Assembly: GCA_036346265.1 (NCBI GenBank)
Contig: CM070683.1
Location: 4,387,001 to 4,451,000 of the forward strand
Direction: 5' to 3'
Origin: Melocanna baccifera
Lineage: Eukaryota; Streptophyta; Magnoliopsida; Poales; Poaceae
Length of the DNA: 64,000 bases
This document shows, piece by piece, positions 1 to 11,599 of the stretch. Position 1 is the stretch's first letter, and the number at the start of each line of letters is the position of its first letter. A program made the position numbers and the translations under genes. The notes under the pieces are model-generated. The model saw only the letters and a program-made list of their open reading frames with translations. It was not told where the DNA came from and ran no database searches.

Positions 1-1280
1 ATTTCACGACCTCTAGCTAGTCACAAGGTTCTATTACCTCCTTCCCTGAATAATTACACATCTGCACTAGTGTTTTTGTTGGGTTTAAAATTCTACAGCG
101 TTTACCTTGGAGGTGTTAGTTTTCAGAGAAGAGCATGCACTATCCATACCTACTGCATTTGCTGATGGATTGTGTATACATCTTACATACAGTAGTTTTT
201 CCTTTTCGTTGGCGTTTGATTTGACAACACATAATTTATGTGTGTGGTCCATCATGGAGAACACACCAACAGACAGGGGGGCAGGAAAAGAAAGGGGAAT
301 TATGATGCGCTCTTCTATTTGAAAAGGCCACAGCTTGACTGGTTGCATCATTGTTTAATGTTTCTTTGTTAGATAACTGGCCCGAGCTTTGTGATCGGTT
401 TGGGAAACCTTTTTCGGTAGTTGGCTGCAAACCATTTGATTAGCACTCCCTAAAATTCCCTCTTCAGTTTCATTAGTGCGCAAGGTTCTTCCAAAAAAAG
501 TCTTTTTTTAATTAAAGAAGTGTAAACATAGTATAATTAAGGGGCATTTATCTTTACAGAAACCATCCATTAAATAGTTTGTATTTCCATAGATGTCTGC
601 ATCATCAGCCATAGTCTGTTGCTTTGTAGATGCCACACTCAGAATCTGACGATTTTTGTTTACTTGAAGAATATGTTATTCGGAGATTTGCGAGCCTTGA
701 CAAAATGATCAACCGGAGATTTTGTCCTAGTATTTCTTGCTTCTTTTCATAAGCCTCATTTGTGACCAGGTCCATGTACACCAACATTTTTTTTTGAAAG
801 ATCTATACACCAACAACTTGACTATGCCAAACCTGGCTTGATCAAACCTTGAGTAGTAGTTGAGTCACCTAACCAGTATTCCTTGTCCCTAAGCACCCAT
901 AAACAAACCAGGAAATAGCCACTGATTAGAAGTTTAGAACCTTCATAACAACATTAGTTTAGCCAAGTACCTGTACTGTTGCTAGCCAGGCGGCTAGGTT
1001 CAAACACGCGTGACAGAGACCTGTACCATCCTCTTTTCTTTATCATTCTCTTTGATTTATATGCTATGCCTTTGCTGAACAAAAAAGTTCAGGATCAACA
1101 CGCATTAGGCCACACACGGGTCTTCCCAGCCATTAACTAATGGCATGCACATCACGTTCTCGCGGATGATGCGTTTAGCAAGTTACAAGTAGTAGCAGAG
1201 GAAGGCAGGATTGCTTGTACGTAGTAGTTGCTGGCCATTTCAGAATTGGCGCCCGTGATCTTCCAAAAAAGCATTTTCTT
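1..1280. other. Unassigned region upstream of the DUF1336 gene
   Basis: No coding region is supported here. The short open frames between about 85 and 430 overlap on both strands and match no family I recognise. The sequence is moderately AT-rich and could hold the 3' end of a gene lying outside the window plus the promoter of the gene that follows. Confidence 0.4.
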
Positions 1281-1488
1281 CTATCATTATCCACAGAGAT
1301 AGAGATAATTGGAGATCACTAGATTGATTGATAAAGGTAATTAATGCTCCCTGATTTGTCCTTTTGAGTTCTTGAAAGTACAGTGTCAGATGGCTTCTTA
1401 ATTTCTTCTATAGCATGAATTGCTAACTCTGCAAGGTGCGAGTTGGTTTCTTTGCTTGGTCGATCCAGGTGTGTCGTGGTCAGTGGCC

Positions 1489-3845
1489 ATGGGTTCTTGC
1501 GTTTCGACGACGAGAAGGAGGCGGAGGTCGAGGAAGCTCTCGATCGCGGCGAGGAAGTTTCGCCGGAAGGTGTCCGCGGCGATCGCCGACGCGCATATCG
1601 TCCGTGCCGGCGACGCGGCGAACTGCTTCGCCCGCCACGAGCGCCATGAGGTTGTCCACGTGGAGGCGCTGGTCTCGAACGTGACGCTGCACCTCACGCA
1701 GCTGCAGTGGCAGCACAGCCAGATGGATGCAGGGAGTGGTGAGAATAGTACATCTCCTCTTCCCCTTTGTTGCATCCCCTTGTTTCTCCTATCGATACAT
1801 ACTTGCTCAGAACTCTGAAACTTTTGTTCAGTGATCTGTGAAGAAGCATGGTATGATTCCGTCAGTATCCTGGAGTCGACCGACTCCGACGACGATCTCG
1901 ACAACGATTTCGCCAGCGTCAGTGGTGGTAATGTACTAGTCAGTCTAGGCGGATGTTTCTTGGTCAGTGTTAGAATGTGCAGTTCAGTTTCAGACTTTCA
2001 GTACTTACCTATGTTTTCCTTCCAATCCAGATCCTCTCCCCGATGTTACCGGCAGCACGAATGCGCCTCAAGCGTCGCAGTGCAAAGACGCGACGCTCTT
2101 GTTGGACACCGTGCATCGCCTCAGGAGCATTGCAAATGCAGAAGCATGCCAGGATGACCCCCCTGAGAAAAGCGAGGACTCGAATGCTGCTGCTAGTAGT
2201 AGTTGCAAAGCTGAGGAGTGCTGCAGTAGTAGCCTGAAAGAATTGCAGAGCGCAATGTCGTGCTCGCCTCGGCCTTTTCCGCCTTCGATCCCCAGCAACA
2301 AGATCCAGCCGATGCCTATTGTCAGCGTCAGCCCTCACCACCAGAAGAAGAAATCGGCTGTGGTCAGGCTCTCATTCAGGAGAAGGTCATATGAGGGTGA
2401 TGAGATGACTGAAACGAGTGAGTTAACATCAACACTCAGATGCTATCTTGCATTGTGCTGATGTGTTGTTCAACAGTTAGTTTTTACTTAGCTGACAAGA
2501 TTGCAAATCCAGGTGGTTCTACAAAGTATTTGTACCGCCCAAGAGCGGGCTTGACGCTGCCATGTTCAACCGGTGAGAAGTCATCAGACGGTTGCTGGTC
2601 AGTTCTTGAGCAGTCAGTGTTCAGAGTCAGAGGGGAGGGCTTCTTCAAGTAAGAAGCAATGACATCGATATACATTCATTGCATATATTGTCTATCAGTA
2701 TGCCTGACCTAACTTATGAAATTCTTGTAGAGATAAGAGGAAATCCCCAGCTCCCAACTGCTCCCCCTACATCCCAATTGGAGCAGACATGTTTGCCTGC
2801 ACAAGGAAGATATACCACATTGCACAGCACATCGCACTTCCGTCTCTAAAGCCTCACGAGACCTTTCCTTCGCTTCTCATTGCGAACATTCAGGTAATTC
2901 ATTAGGAAACATTGTGTTCTTGAACTACTTAACTAGTACCTTCTAACCTTTATGTGTTTCATGGTTAGTTCTGAACCTAACAAGTTTACTGGTTTGTGCA
3001 GTTGCCTACCTATCCTGCTACCATGTTTGGTGAGAACGATGGCGATGGAATAAGCCTAGTACTGTATTTCAAGATATCTGACGGTTTCGACGAGGAGATT
3101 TCTCCTCAGTTGAAGGACAGCATCAAGGTATGTTCAAATTGCTTGCATTTCCTTTTCATGTTAAGCACCTTCCCTTTTCAAAACCCTTGGCCAAATTTCT
3201 GATGACTACATGGTTGTGCAGAGGTTTATGAATGAGGAAATGGAAAAGGTTAAGGGGTTCCCAGTAGACAGCAATGTACCCTACACTGAGAGGCTGAAAA
3301 TTCTTGCTGGTTTAGTTAACCCTGATGACTTGCAACTTAGCACGGCTGAGAGGAAGCTTGTGCAAACCTACAACCAGAAGCCAGTTCTGTCTCGCCCCCA
3401 ACACAAATTCTACAAGGTACTAACCAATTCTGACCGGTGCATCAACTCACTGGTGCTGAAATGTTCATGTCCTCCCAGTTCTGACTGAAACATGTGCGTA
3501 TGTTTCATTATGATGTAGGGTTCAAATTACTTCGAGATCGACCTCGATGTGCATCGGTTCAGCTTCCTATCGCGGAAAGGGCTTGAAACCTTCCGAGAAC
3601 GACTGAAACATGGGGTTCTTGATCTTGGCCTAACCATTCAGGTACTTTTCTTTTGCTCTTGTCCTTGGGAATGGTTGGCCTGAATTAAATGTTTTTCAGT
3701 GAAACTTAAGCACGGTGTGACCTTGGTGCAGGCACAGAAAGCTGAGGAGCTACCTGAGCATGTGTTGTGCTGCATGAGGCTGAACAAGATCGATTTTGCC
3801 GACAACGAGCAAATACCGACACTGATAACATCCAACGATGAATAA
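1489..3845 (+). CDS. EDR2-C / DUF1336 domain protein (CW14-like), N-acylated
   Basis: Nine exons: 1489-1738, 1832-1927, 2031-2417, 2513-2648, 2731-2893, 3002-3127, 3222-3416, 3519-3641 and 3732-3845. All borders are GT-AG and the lengths sum to 1,590 nt, giving 529 aa. The start MGSCVS has Gly2 and Cys4, the classic N-myristoylation plus palmitoylation pattern, followed by an Arg/Lys-rich stretch, so membrane anchoring is likely. Exon 2 encodes the family signature EEAWYDSVSILES and an acidic run. Exons 4-9 encode the DUF1336 (EDR2 C-terminal) domain, with blocks such as SPYIPIGADMFAC, HIAQHIALP, LPTYPATMF and NYFEIDLDVHRFSFLSRKGL. Upstream ATGs lie in other frames. A GT at 1337 and an AG at 1469-1470 suggest a 5' UTR intron. 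The family includes Arabidopsis EDR2, a negative regulator of defence; the biochemical role of this short START-less subgroup is not established. Confidence 0.93.
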
Positions 3846-4440
3846 ATCTGTCATGTGATGTCACTGAAATGTACTAACTTTGAGGGGCTGAAAAGTTGTA
3901 TAGACCGGGAGATAGTAGTAGGTACTAACGCAACTTTATGCAGTAAGCTGCATATAGATCGTGTAAATACTCATTGTTTGCCCTAAAAAAAGACAATCGG
4001 AGCAATCTGCAGTCTGAAGGTGCACATATAAATCTATTTTGTGTTGCTGATCGATGGTTAACTAATGGTTCGGTGCAGATGAGTTTCTTAGCTCCCATTT
4101 TCTGATCTTCAGCTGTTCGAGTAACTTGATTCTGGTTTCCTCCGCACTGGACATCAGGACATGTTGGCAAGCCACCATCCTGAGAACTAACATTTTCCAT
4201 TCAAAATATGAGGGAAACAAACAACTAATTTACAGACTACAGACCATACAAAACAAAGCCAAGAACAGCCACCAACATCTGCAGCCAAAATCGACATGTC
4301 AGCTCCTCTAAAACAACTGACATCTAGTTAAAAACAACAATTAACCGGCAGGGAAAAAAACCTGCCCAAAAGAATAAATAATCCAGCTCTATTATTCACA
4401 CGGAGAAAACCACACAGATGACAAAGAAACATCCACGGAA
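3846..4440. other. 3' flank of the DUF1336 gene
   Basis: Likely 3' UTR and intergenic DNA between the convergent DUF1336 gene and the WRKY pseudogene. No coding signal is recognised. Confidence 0.5.
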
Positions 4441-4451
4441 AGAGGCGTTCG

Positions 4452-5525
4452 TTAATCTTGGTCCTCTTCTTTCAGCCGCCGAGTGTCACTGGATTGCTGA
4501 AACGTGCCACCGGCCGAGTTCATGGTCGAAGGCATCGTCAGATTAGAAGAAGAGCTGCCTGCCGCGGCAGCGTCGTGGCTGTGCCGGATGGTGTACGTCG
4601 TCAGGACGCACTCGGGGTCAGCGGACGACCGCTCGATCTGCTTGCGCACGTTGCAGTTGTCAGCGGTGCACTTGTAGTAGCTCCGGCAGGGCATCACAAT
4701 GAGCTTGCAAGGTTCAGGACTCAGGTTGTTGTGTCAGGTTTCGTCAGGTGCTGGAGCGCAGCTGATCTGATGGCATGTGTTACCTACCTCGGACGGGGGT
4801 TGCCCTTGACCACCTTCTGCCCGTACTTGCGCCACCGGTAGCCGTCGTCGAGGAGATCAACCTCGCTCGGGGTTTGTATTATGATCTTGGGCTTCTTCAC
4901 CACCCTCTGCCCGGCGGCCTCACCACCTGCATCCCTGACCAAACAATTGGCAGCATGTCACATTCCACTGACTGCATCTTGCTTGGACTCTTGGTTCGAA
5001 TGCAACACTGACTTCTCTTAGGATGCTGCAATGGCTAGCGTCACATGATCGACCGGATGATAATCCTTGTCGCCCTGACCAAACGGTTAGGCTGACACAC
5101 CCAAAGGCCCAACAGAAAAACGTTCAAACATACTACCATGTTATTGTTATATCCCACCTGTCATGACCCTCCTCGCCGTCGTCCTCGTGCAACGTGTCCT
5201 CGTCAGTCGGCTCGTCCTCGTCCTCCTCGGCGCCGGCATCATCCGCACCGCACGTCGTGCCGGCGCCGTGGCCGCGCCGGGGCTCCCGGAGGCGCGGGTG
5301 GCTGTGCCGGCCCTTGTAGGTGATCTCCTAGATGCACCCATCGGACGAGCGCTCGACGATCTTCTTGACGGGGCAGCCGTCCCGCGTGCACTTGCAGTAG
5401 CTCCGCGGCGACTCGGCGTCCTTGAGCTGCTTCTGCCCGTACTTGCGCCAGTTGTACCCGTCCTTCGCCGGCTGCTCGATGGCCGCCTGCGAGCCGCCGA
5501 GCGCTGCTGCGTGCAGCAGCTGCAT
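4452..5525 (-). pseudogene. Group I WRKY transcription factor, disabled copy
   Basis: Three exons are visible: 5158-5525 (5' edge uncertain), 4788-4934 and 4452-4683. The first encodes the N-terminal WRKY domain, DGYNWRKYGQKQLKD then SPRSYCKCTRDGCPVKK. The second and third encode the C-terminal WRKY domain, DDGYRWRKYGQKVVKGNPRPR then SYYKCTADNCNVRK, split at the conserved Pro-Arg intron position. Two lesions disable it. The codon after SSDGCI, where a residue such as Lys is expected, is TAG (5328-5330); EITYKGRHSHP continues in frame after it. The acceptor of the last intron reads CG instead of AG at 4685-4684, while its donor (GTAGGT) is intact. The usual long N-terminal region is not found upstream, and the frame may open at a splice acceptor near 5522. 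An intact relative would bind W-box DNA in the nucleus. Confidence 0.88.
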
Positions 5526-5529
5526 GTAG

Positions 5530-6130
5530 TAGTGAGTCCAGCCTCCTCCTTCCTGTCTCCTTCCTCCCTACTCCACGCCACCTCTTCTCTCCTTCCTCCC
5601 TCTTCTTACCTCCCCTGATCTGCTGATTCTGCTATGCTTTGCTGAATATTTTCTTAAATGTGTAGCAAAGTAATGCAGTAAACCTGAGAATCTGATATGT
5701 ATATTAGTATATACATCTCATTACTTCCTTAGTAAGTAATATATACATCCTCATAGCTCCTAAGCAGCACTAGGATAGTAGGATATGCAGACTTGTGGAG
5801 TAGCAGGCCAGCAACTAGCACAACAACTAGCAGTAAGCAGTAGACCTAACTCCGGGAACTAGTCGAGACTAGTCGACTAGTCGCCTCCTTAGCGACTCGA
5901 CTCGACTTTACGACTTAATAACCTTGGTACCACATCAAGTATGAAGTGCACGTGTCCATATTATACGGCCATGCCTCCTGCATAATGTTATTTGTTGCCC
6001 GATCAGCCCACTCTGTTGTGTACGGTAGCTGAGCCTGGGTCCAATCTTTGCTCTTTCGCCCTCTCATTCTTCACTTGCAAGTCAGTACGGACGTAGCAGT
6101 ATTAAAAAGAGAGATGCAGAAAGTAGAGCA
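5530..6130. other. Non-coding stretch with ACTAGTCG-type repeats
   Basis: No gene is recognised. Around 5857-5905 several copies of ACTAGTCG/CGACTAGT stand in tandem and inverted arrangement, making short palindromes. This is the expected position for missing upstream exons of the WRKY pseudogene, but none were recognised. Confidence 0.45.
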
Positions 6131-7260
6131 ACCTACAAAAACAAACGAGGACACATCTGTGCGCCTACTCTCAAAGTGGTCATCCCCGTGTCAACGACAC
6201 CTACTGGTATAGCCTGAACTGTCTGAGGACCCGCTGTGGGCTGCATCGCCCTACCATATGGGAGAATACCAGATGGTAGGTTGTAAGCCAATACTCCCGA
6301 TCCTGAATGCACTGAGAGGACAAGCCGTAGGGGCCGTGTCGAAAAGGAACTGTGCAATCCACGGCCACCAGATGATCTCACTCTCATGAAGAGTCTCAAA
6401 CTGGTTATGAAACTTAGGGTACACATGCCTGGCTCTCTCCCTGACCCACCCTAGGTCAGCACGTGTCCAATGTATGCCCATTGTAGGCCTATCTATGGGG
6501 TCCCCACCAACACCCTCAGGATACAACTCGAGGCTCAACTGGAAAGGGTGCAGGTCACTGCAGAAGTATGGTTGGCCAACCAAGAAATGGTCCCAAGACC
6601 ACAACTACAACAGGGTGTAGTATACCACGAGGACTAGCTCCTTGCCGGTGCTACGCTGTGAGGCGTCACACAAGCCTCGATACGTAACGCAAAGCACTGC
6701 GGAGCCCCAACTATACTACGACACCTTGTCGGGCCATGTGCCCGCCAATACTCAATCAGATAGATGTAACTAGGGTAGACATAGTCTCCCTTGGTCGTAG
6801 GAAACAACATCCACCCAAATAGAAATAACATGTACGCAACAAGGTCCCATCCACGGGGCATGTCATGTACCGCCGTAGCTACGAATGTGGCACCCCCCAT
6901 GATCTCTCTAGGATGGGGTGACCGAACTGATCCTCCATTCGTACCTTTCAATCTGGTTGCTTGGGAGGGGGCACTACTATAGAACCGTGCACAGTAGACC
7001 GGTGAGCGTAGCAACGTCCTCCAGAGTAACGGCCATTTTTCCCTTGCGAAAAGTGGAACATGTGGGTCTCCAGACACCAACAGTCCACGAGCGTAGACAA
7101 TAGTGACACATCCAACTGGAGCACGTGCGATACGTCCAACATGCAAGCAAAAGGCAGGAGCCCTACGTCTTACAGTAATGGGACGTACCGATGGTCGATA
7201 GTCTAGTACTCTCTGGCTGGCCTCAGGATGAAGGTTAAAGGGGCGATCCCGGACGTCCAC
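6130..7260 (-). pseudogene. Plant mobile domain (PMD, aminotransferase-like) protein remnant
   Basis: Translating the minus strand across three frames gives PMD family blocks in order. Near 7142-7050: LLSTLVDCWCLETHMFHF. After a frameshift near 7040: MAVTLEDVATLTGL. Around 6880-6790: YMLFLFGWMLFPTTKGDYV. Around 6604-6330: LWSWDHFLVGQP, then RWVRERARHVYP-like and HESEIIWWPW segments. Full-length relatives are long proteins, often carried by or derived from Mutator-like transposons and sometimes fused to phosphatase-like domains. Here the blocks are split between frames by small indels, so no intact product is possible. I saw no terminal inverted repeats around it. Confidence 0.75.
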
Positions 7261-7349
7261 ACATGACAGCTATGTCGGGCATCCTAATGTGGGTCGAGGA
7301 GCTCGTACGTGGGCTGCACCATATCCTATCAAAAGTATAACATCAAGTT

Positions 7350-8836
7350 AGTCTGAACTCAAAATGTGGGGTACATGAAACAAATTACAAGTAAAATACT
7401 TTTGAAATTCAACTGCAAAAACATCCTATTTGCGCTATTTTCTCAACCGGGACAAATTCACTATACAAAAAACCAAAACCAAATTTTTTTGGTGCTATGT
7501 GATATCTTAGGAGCATGTGAGAATTTTTGTGAAATTTTTAGACCTCATTTAGTACCTATTTGTAAATAGTAGCATTATTACCATTTACATAAAAAAATAT
7601 AAAAAAATAAACAGTGCCTCCAAATATTTTTTTCTACCTCAGTGACATATTAAACGACAACTCTATAAATTTGTGTAATTTTTTGAGATTGTTTGCTATT
7701 TTAAATAAATTAGATCTTTCGTCTTTTCGTACAGCTATTTTCGTCTTTCTAAAATAATTTTCTTATTAATAAATGATGTTAATTTATGAAATTTCACAAC
7801 GAAGTAGAAATAATAATACTTACATTTTTTGGAGTCTAATCCATTTTTATTTTCATATTTTCATTGCAATTATGACAACTAATCTAAACAATTTCACAGA
7901 GTGTCCAGCATTCAGTTACACCATTTATCACTACTTTTACCATTGGTAAACTATGCACAACTAAGCATATGACACATGTACCACTGTATCATTCAAAAAT
8001 TAGTGACACGGCTACTGCATAATATTTATAAGCACACAACAACAATGATATTCAATTTTATGCATAATAGTAATGCAACCGCTTTCCTAATCACATGATA
8101 ATGACAATGCTACAAATATTTCTATACAAGCTTAACTATCAAGTTTTTGTACTAACAAGCCATTGCTTTACTAATGAATTACTAATCACAGTGTTAAAAA
8201 TATAATAGCATGTTAATAAAAAATACTCGCTTTTCTAATTATATGCTAATCATAGTACTACAAATGTTTCTATACAAACACAAATATTCAACATTTTTTC
8301 TATTTCTAACTATTTTTGTCATTGCTAAAATACACGCTACTAAACATATGACATATGTACCATAGTGACATAATTAGCGTGACTAATGATGATTTAACAA
8401 CACTAACAATGTTGTTTCTCCGACGTGAACTAAGGCCAATGGGCAACTAAACATGACCAATTACCACTTTTTCATACTAACAAGTCACTGTTTTCATAAT
8501 TAAATACTAATGATAGTGATAAAATTATAGTCACATGCTAATGACAGCTATGCACAAGAAATGTCATGTGCGCAATTAGCGTGGCTACTAAATAATTGAT
8601 AACATTAATAATGCTATATCCACGTAAACTAAGGGCACAGACTAACAACACTACACTAAGCACCACCATTTCATGCTAACAAGCTACCATTTCTCTAATT
8701 ACATGCTAATCAACTTGCAAAAAATAATAGCATACGTCGATGAAAAATACCTCTTTTAGATGCTCCAAAGCCGATATATAATTTTCTCTAATTCCACAAG
8801 CTTGAAACAACAAAACACAACCACTACAAAATCCTA
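7350..8836. other. AT-rich non-coding region with degenerate repeats
   Basis: No gene is recognised. From about 8140 to 8720 phrases close to ACTAACAAGC-CA-TG followed by TTTCTAATTA-ATGCTAATC recur at least four times with heavy divergence, suggesting an old repeat. The region ends at the 3' terminus of Helitron 1. Confidence 0.45.
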
Positions 8837-8847
8837 CTAGAACACCG

Positions 8848-8864
8848 GGCGCGCTTCGCGCGCC
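8848..8864 (-). repeat. Helitron 1 terminal hairpin
   Basis: Perfect inverted repeat GGCGCGC / GCGCGCC with a 3-nt loop. Seven nucleotides separate it from the terminal CTAG. It is the rolling-circle replication terminator signal of the Helitron. Confidence 0.85.
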
Positions 8865-8879
8865 TTGCCATGACTTCAA

Positions 8880-9909
8880 TTGCAGAACCACAAATTTTGC
8901 CGATAGACCTTCCATGGACCTGCTCTTATTCCAAAACTGAATATCTGAACAATAGCACACGAAGATCATCAAATATATGTCGAGTTATTGTTGGATAATA
9001 CTTCTGGTTATGGAATACATGGTATAAAAAACTATGCAGTGTACTTACCATTCTTGAAAGCCAAGAAATCAAACAGAGAATGTAACAAAGAAACAACCAT
9101 GGTCAGTCCCAGAAGGTATGGATTCCCTTCAAGAAAAACCGTCTGCATTTTACAAAGAAATCTAGGATCAGTGAAAACCCATAACCAAGAGCATCTGACT
9201 AACACACTAAGGATATGACAAAAGTTACCATCTCCAAAAAACATGAATTAAAAGCACAAAAGCACATATACTGGCATCTCAGACAAGACGAAATGGTGTG
9301 AGGGATTTCACTCTCAAACAAAATAGAATTGAGCACTATATATCCAAGAATGCCAGAATCTGGAAGGTACAATTGAGAATATCCACATGTACCTTGAGTT
9401 AAATCACCTCGCCTTCAAGCATACTCAGAATCGCGATGAACTTGGAAGGACTGCTCAATCTGTAGAAACAATTGCCACTTGGTCATGCTAATAGGACCAA
9501 CTTCAAGTTTTAAGGGTAGTTCCTCCACAGTCTCATTGAGTGCTATCAATTTATTCCTCAGTAGCCAAAATTCACTGAAGAATACAGTGGGATAGTTGCC
9601 TGTAGCTGGATCCACATTCAAATCTGTAGCACTATTGTAAAGGAAAACCAATCCCGCTTCACTAAGAGTACATGCTACTCTTTTAAATACAGTATTTTGA
9701 ACAACAATTTAGGTTCCATTAGAAGTTGGCTACATGCAATGGCATCTTTTAAGTCAATAAATATGATGAAGGATAAGATTAGTGACATCGGGTAGCATGC
9801 AACACAAAAGTGTAAAGTCAGAGCAAAATAGAAAAGATAACATGATACTACTTGTTACAGTTGAAGGATACATGGAGCAACATTGGGAGGAACATTATTG
9901 TGGGCATAC
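8880..9909 (-). pseudogene. CLPTM1-family membrane protein fragment (captured exons)
   Basis: Four colinear exon pieces: 9872-9909 (YAHNNVPPNVAP), 9393-9623 (LNVDPATGN, then FFSEFWLLRNKLIALNETVE and LEVGPISMTKWQLFLQIEQS), 9049-9142 (VFLEGNPYLLGLTMVVSLLH, then FDFLAFKN) and about 8880-8944 (DIQFWNKSRSMEGLSAKFVV). Most internal GT-AG borders survive, and the phases join YLN and NDIQFW correctly. The second piece is frameshifted after SFQVHR and has an in-frame TAA near its end, so it is dead. The last piece stops where the Helitron 3' end begins; the transmembrane C-terminal half is absent. CLPTM1 relatives are multi-pass ER/Golgi membrane proteins. Confidence 0.88.
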
Positions 9910-10415
9910 CTGTGAAATATAAAGGGGAAAAATCATTCAATAATTCATGGGAAAGATAAACAGCGACAAAAAACTGAAGCCATGAAATTAGACAAACAGT
10001 TGAGCTATCGTGCAAAATAACTTGCTATTAAATGAGAATAAAGCAGTTGAGCCATGAAATATAAAGCAGCAATTTTTTGCTAATATAAATTTATTTAACT
10101 CATATATTTCACATTAAATGAGAATTTTCTTGCAAGAAATACACCCGCTGATTTAGCACATGTATCAACTTCAGCGTACAGGCTGTAGGTTTGTGTCTTT
10201 GCTGGCTGACACGTAAACACTAACAGAACCCTCCAATATTTAGCTACACAATCGGACGAATAAGAGGTGCTGGTATATTATGTACTACAACTCAATTAAA
10301 GGAAAGGTGTGACAATGCAGTCTTGTTCACTGCCATCATCAGCAGAGGTACAAAAATCTTTGTATGAGACATCTTTATTCATATTATAACTAATGATGTT
10401 GTTTACAATAGCCAT

Positions 10416-10424
10416 TTCATAGAA
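10416..10424. repeat. Left 9-bp target-site duplication of the MULE
   Basis: TTCATAGAA, repeated exactly at 11237-11245. Confidence 0.9.
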
Positions 10425-11236
10425 GGGAAAATTTGTTCTGTAGCACTAAAAGTTCACTACTTTTGAAAAATACCATAGAAAGAACCGGGCTTCGAAAATT
10501 ACCACCGAAAGGTTCAAGTCGCTTCGGAATTTAGCACTCTGTTAGTTTTCGATCGTTACCTCCCATTTTTCGTCAGACAACAAATGCGAAATGTCATTTT
10601 TGCCCCCTCAAAATATCTCCCCTCCGCTCGCTCTCTCCGCTCTCGCTCTCTCCCGCGTGCCGCCATCTCCCTCCCCGCTCCCCGCCGCCGCCGCCTCCCT
10701 CCCCACCCCCCGGCCGCCTCCTTCCCGCCCCCGCCGCCGCCCCTGCCTCCCTCCCGCCCGCCGCTGCTCGCCTCCCCTCCCCTCCTTCCTCCCGGCCCCG
10801 CGCTGCAGCCTCCCTCCGCGAATGGAACACCACCAATGGAGGCGTCGTCGGAGTGGACCGCGGCGCTGGACTCGCCGCTCGGCCGCCTACAGGGAGGGAG
10901 GCTGCGGCGGCGGGGGCTGGGAGGAAGGCGGCGGGGGAGCGGGGAGGGAGGCGGCGATGGTGGGGAGCGGGGAGGGAGATGGCGGCATGCGGGAGAGAGC
11001 GAGAGCGGAGAGAGCGAGTGAGCGAGCGAGCGAGCGGAGGGGAGATATTTTGAGGGGGCAAAAATGACATTTTGCGTTCGTTGTCTGACCAAAAATGGGA
11101 GGTAACGATCGAAAACTAACAGAGTGCTAAATTCCGAAGCGACTTGAATCTTTTGGTGGTAATTTCCGAAGCCCGGTTCTTTCGATGGTATTTTTCAAAA
11201 GTATTAAACTTTTAGTGCTACAGAACAAATTTTCCC
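10425..11236. mobile_element. Foldback Mutator-like element (MULE), 812 bp, inside Helitron 1
   Basis: The ends are inverted copies starting GGGAAAATTTGTTCTG. About 200 bp from each side align with only scattered mismatches, and the similarity continues into the CT/GA-rich core, making nearly the whole element a giant hairpin. It is flanked by a perfect 9-bp duplication (TTCATAGAA), the Mutator hallmark. The core is low-complexity CCGCC/CTCC sequence on one strand; its proline- and glycine-rich open frames on both strands are composition artefacts. No transposase is present. Confidence 0.93.
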
Positions 11237-11245
11237 TTCATAGAA
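11237..11245. repeat. Right 9-bp target-site duplication of the MULE
   Basis: TTCATAGAA, identical to 10416-10424. Confidence 0.9.
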
Positions 11246-11420
11246 GGGCAGCATGATGGAACATTAATAGAAGGACCAGACAACTTGGACAACCACAGAT
11301 CTACCTGATGAGGGTATGCATCCTATATGACGATTGATTTGCTAAATTGCATTGTATTGCTAATTTTCATTCTAAACATGACGGGAAAGGTCTTTGCAGG
11401 CAAAGCAAAAAGGCTCTTAC

Positions 11421-11544
11421 CTTGGAGAACATAGTGCACTGATTTCGACTCCAGGGATTATTCTTATGCCAAATTTGCGAGTGGCGACACGACTTCCGAT
11501 ATACCAGCCATCGTATCATGATCTGTTAAGGAAAGAACTTTCAC
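11421..11544 (-). pseudogene. PHP-domain phosphoesterase, N-terminal exon fragment (captured)
   Basis: Between an intact acceptor (AG at 11546-11545) and donor (GT at 11420-11419), the minus strand encodes VKVLSLTDHDTMAGISEV, then in another frame ATRKFGIRIIPGVEISALCS. LTDHDT and PGVEIS are metal-site motifs of PHP (polymerase and histidinol phosphatase) domains. One small indel between the two blocks breaks the frame. It lies downstream, in Helitron sense, of the C-terminal piece of the same family. Confidence 0.8.
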
Positions 11545-11599
11545 CTGTAATTCCAACATATATCATTTAGTCACTCTTATTTTCATCATTCAACATTGT

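Noticed and set aside
5147..5618. Overlapping 140-150 codon frames over the WRKY exon
   Set aside because: Shadow frames of GC-rich coding sequence; the frame with WRKYGQK is the real one.
10556..11092. Open frames of 145-178 codons around 10.6-11.1 kb
   Set aside because: They are mirror images of one another because the region is the palindromic core of a MULE.
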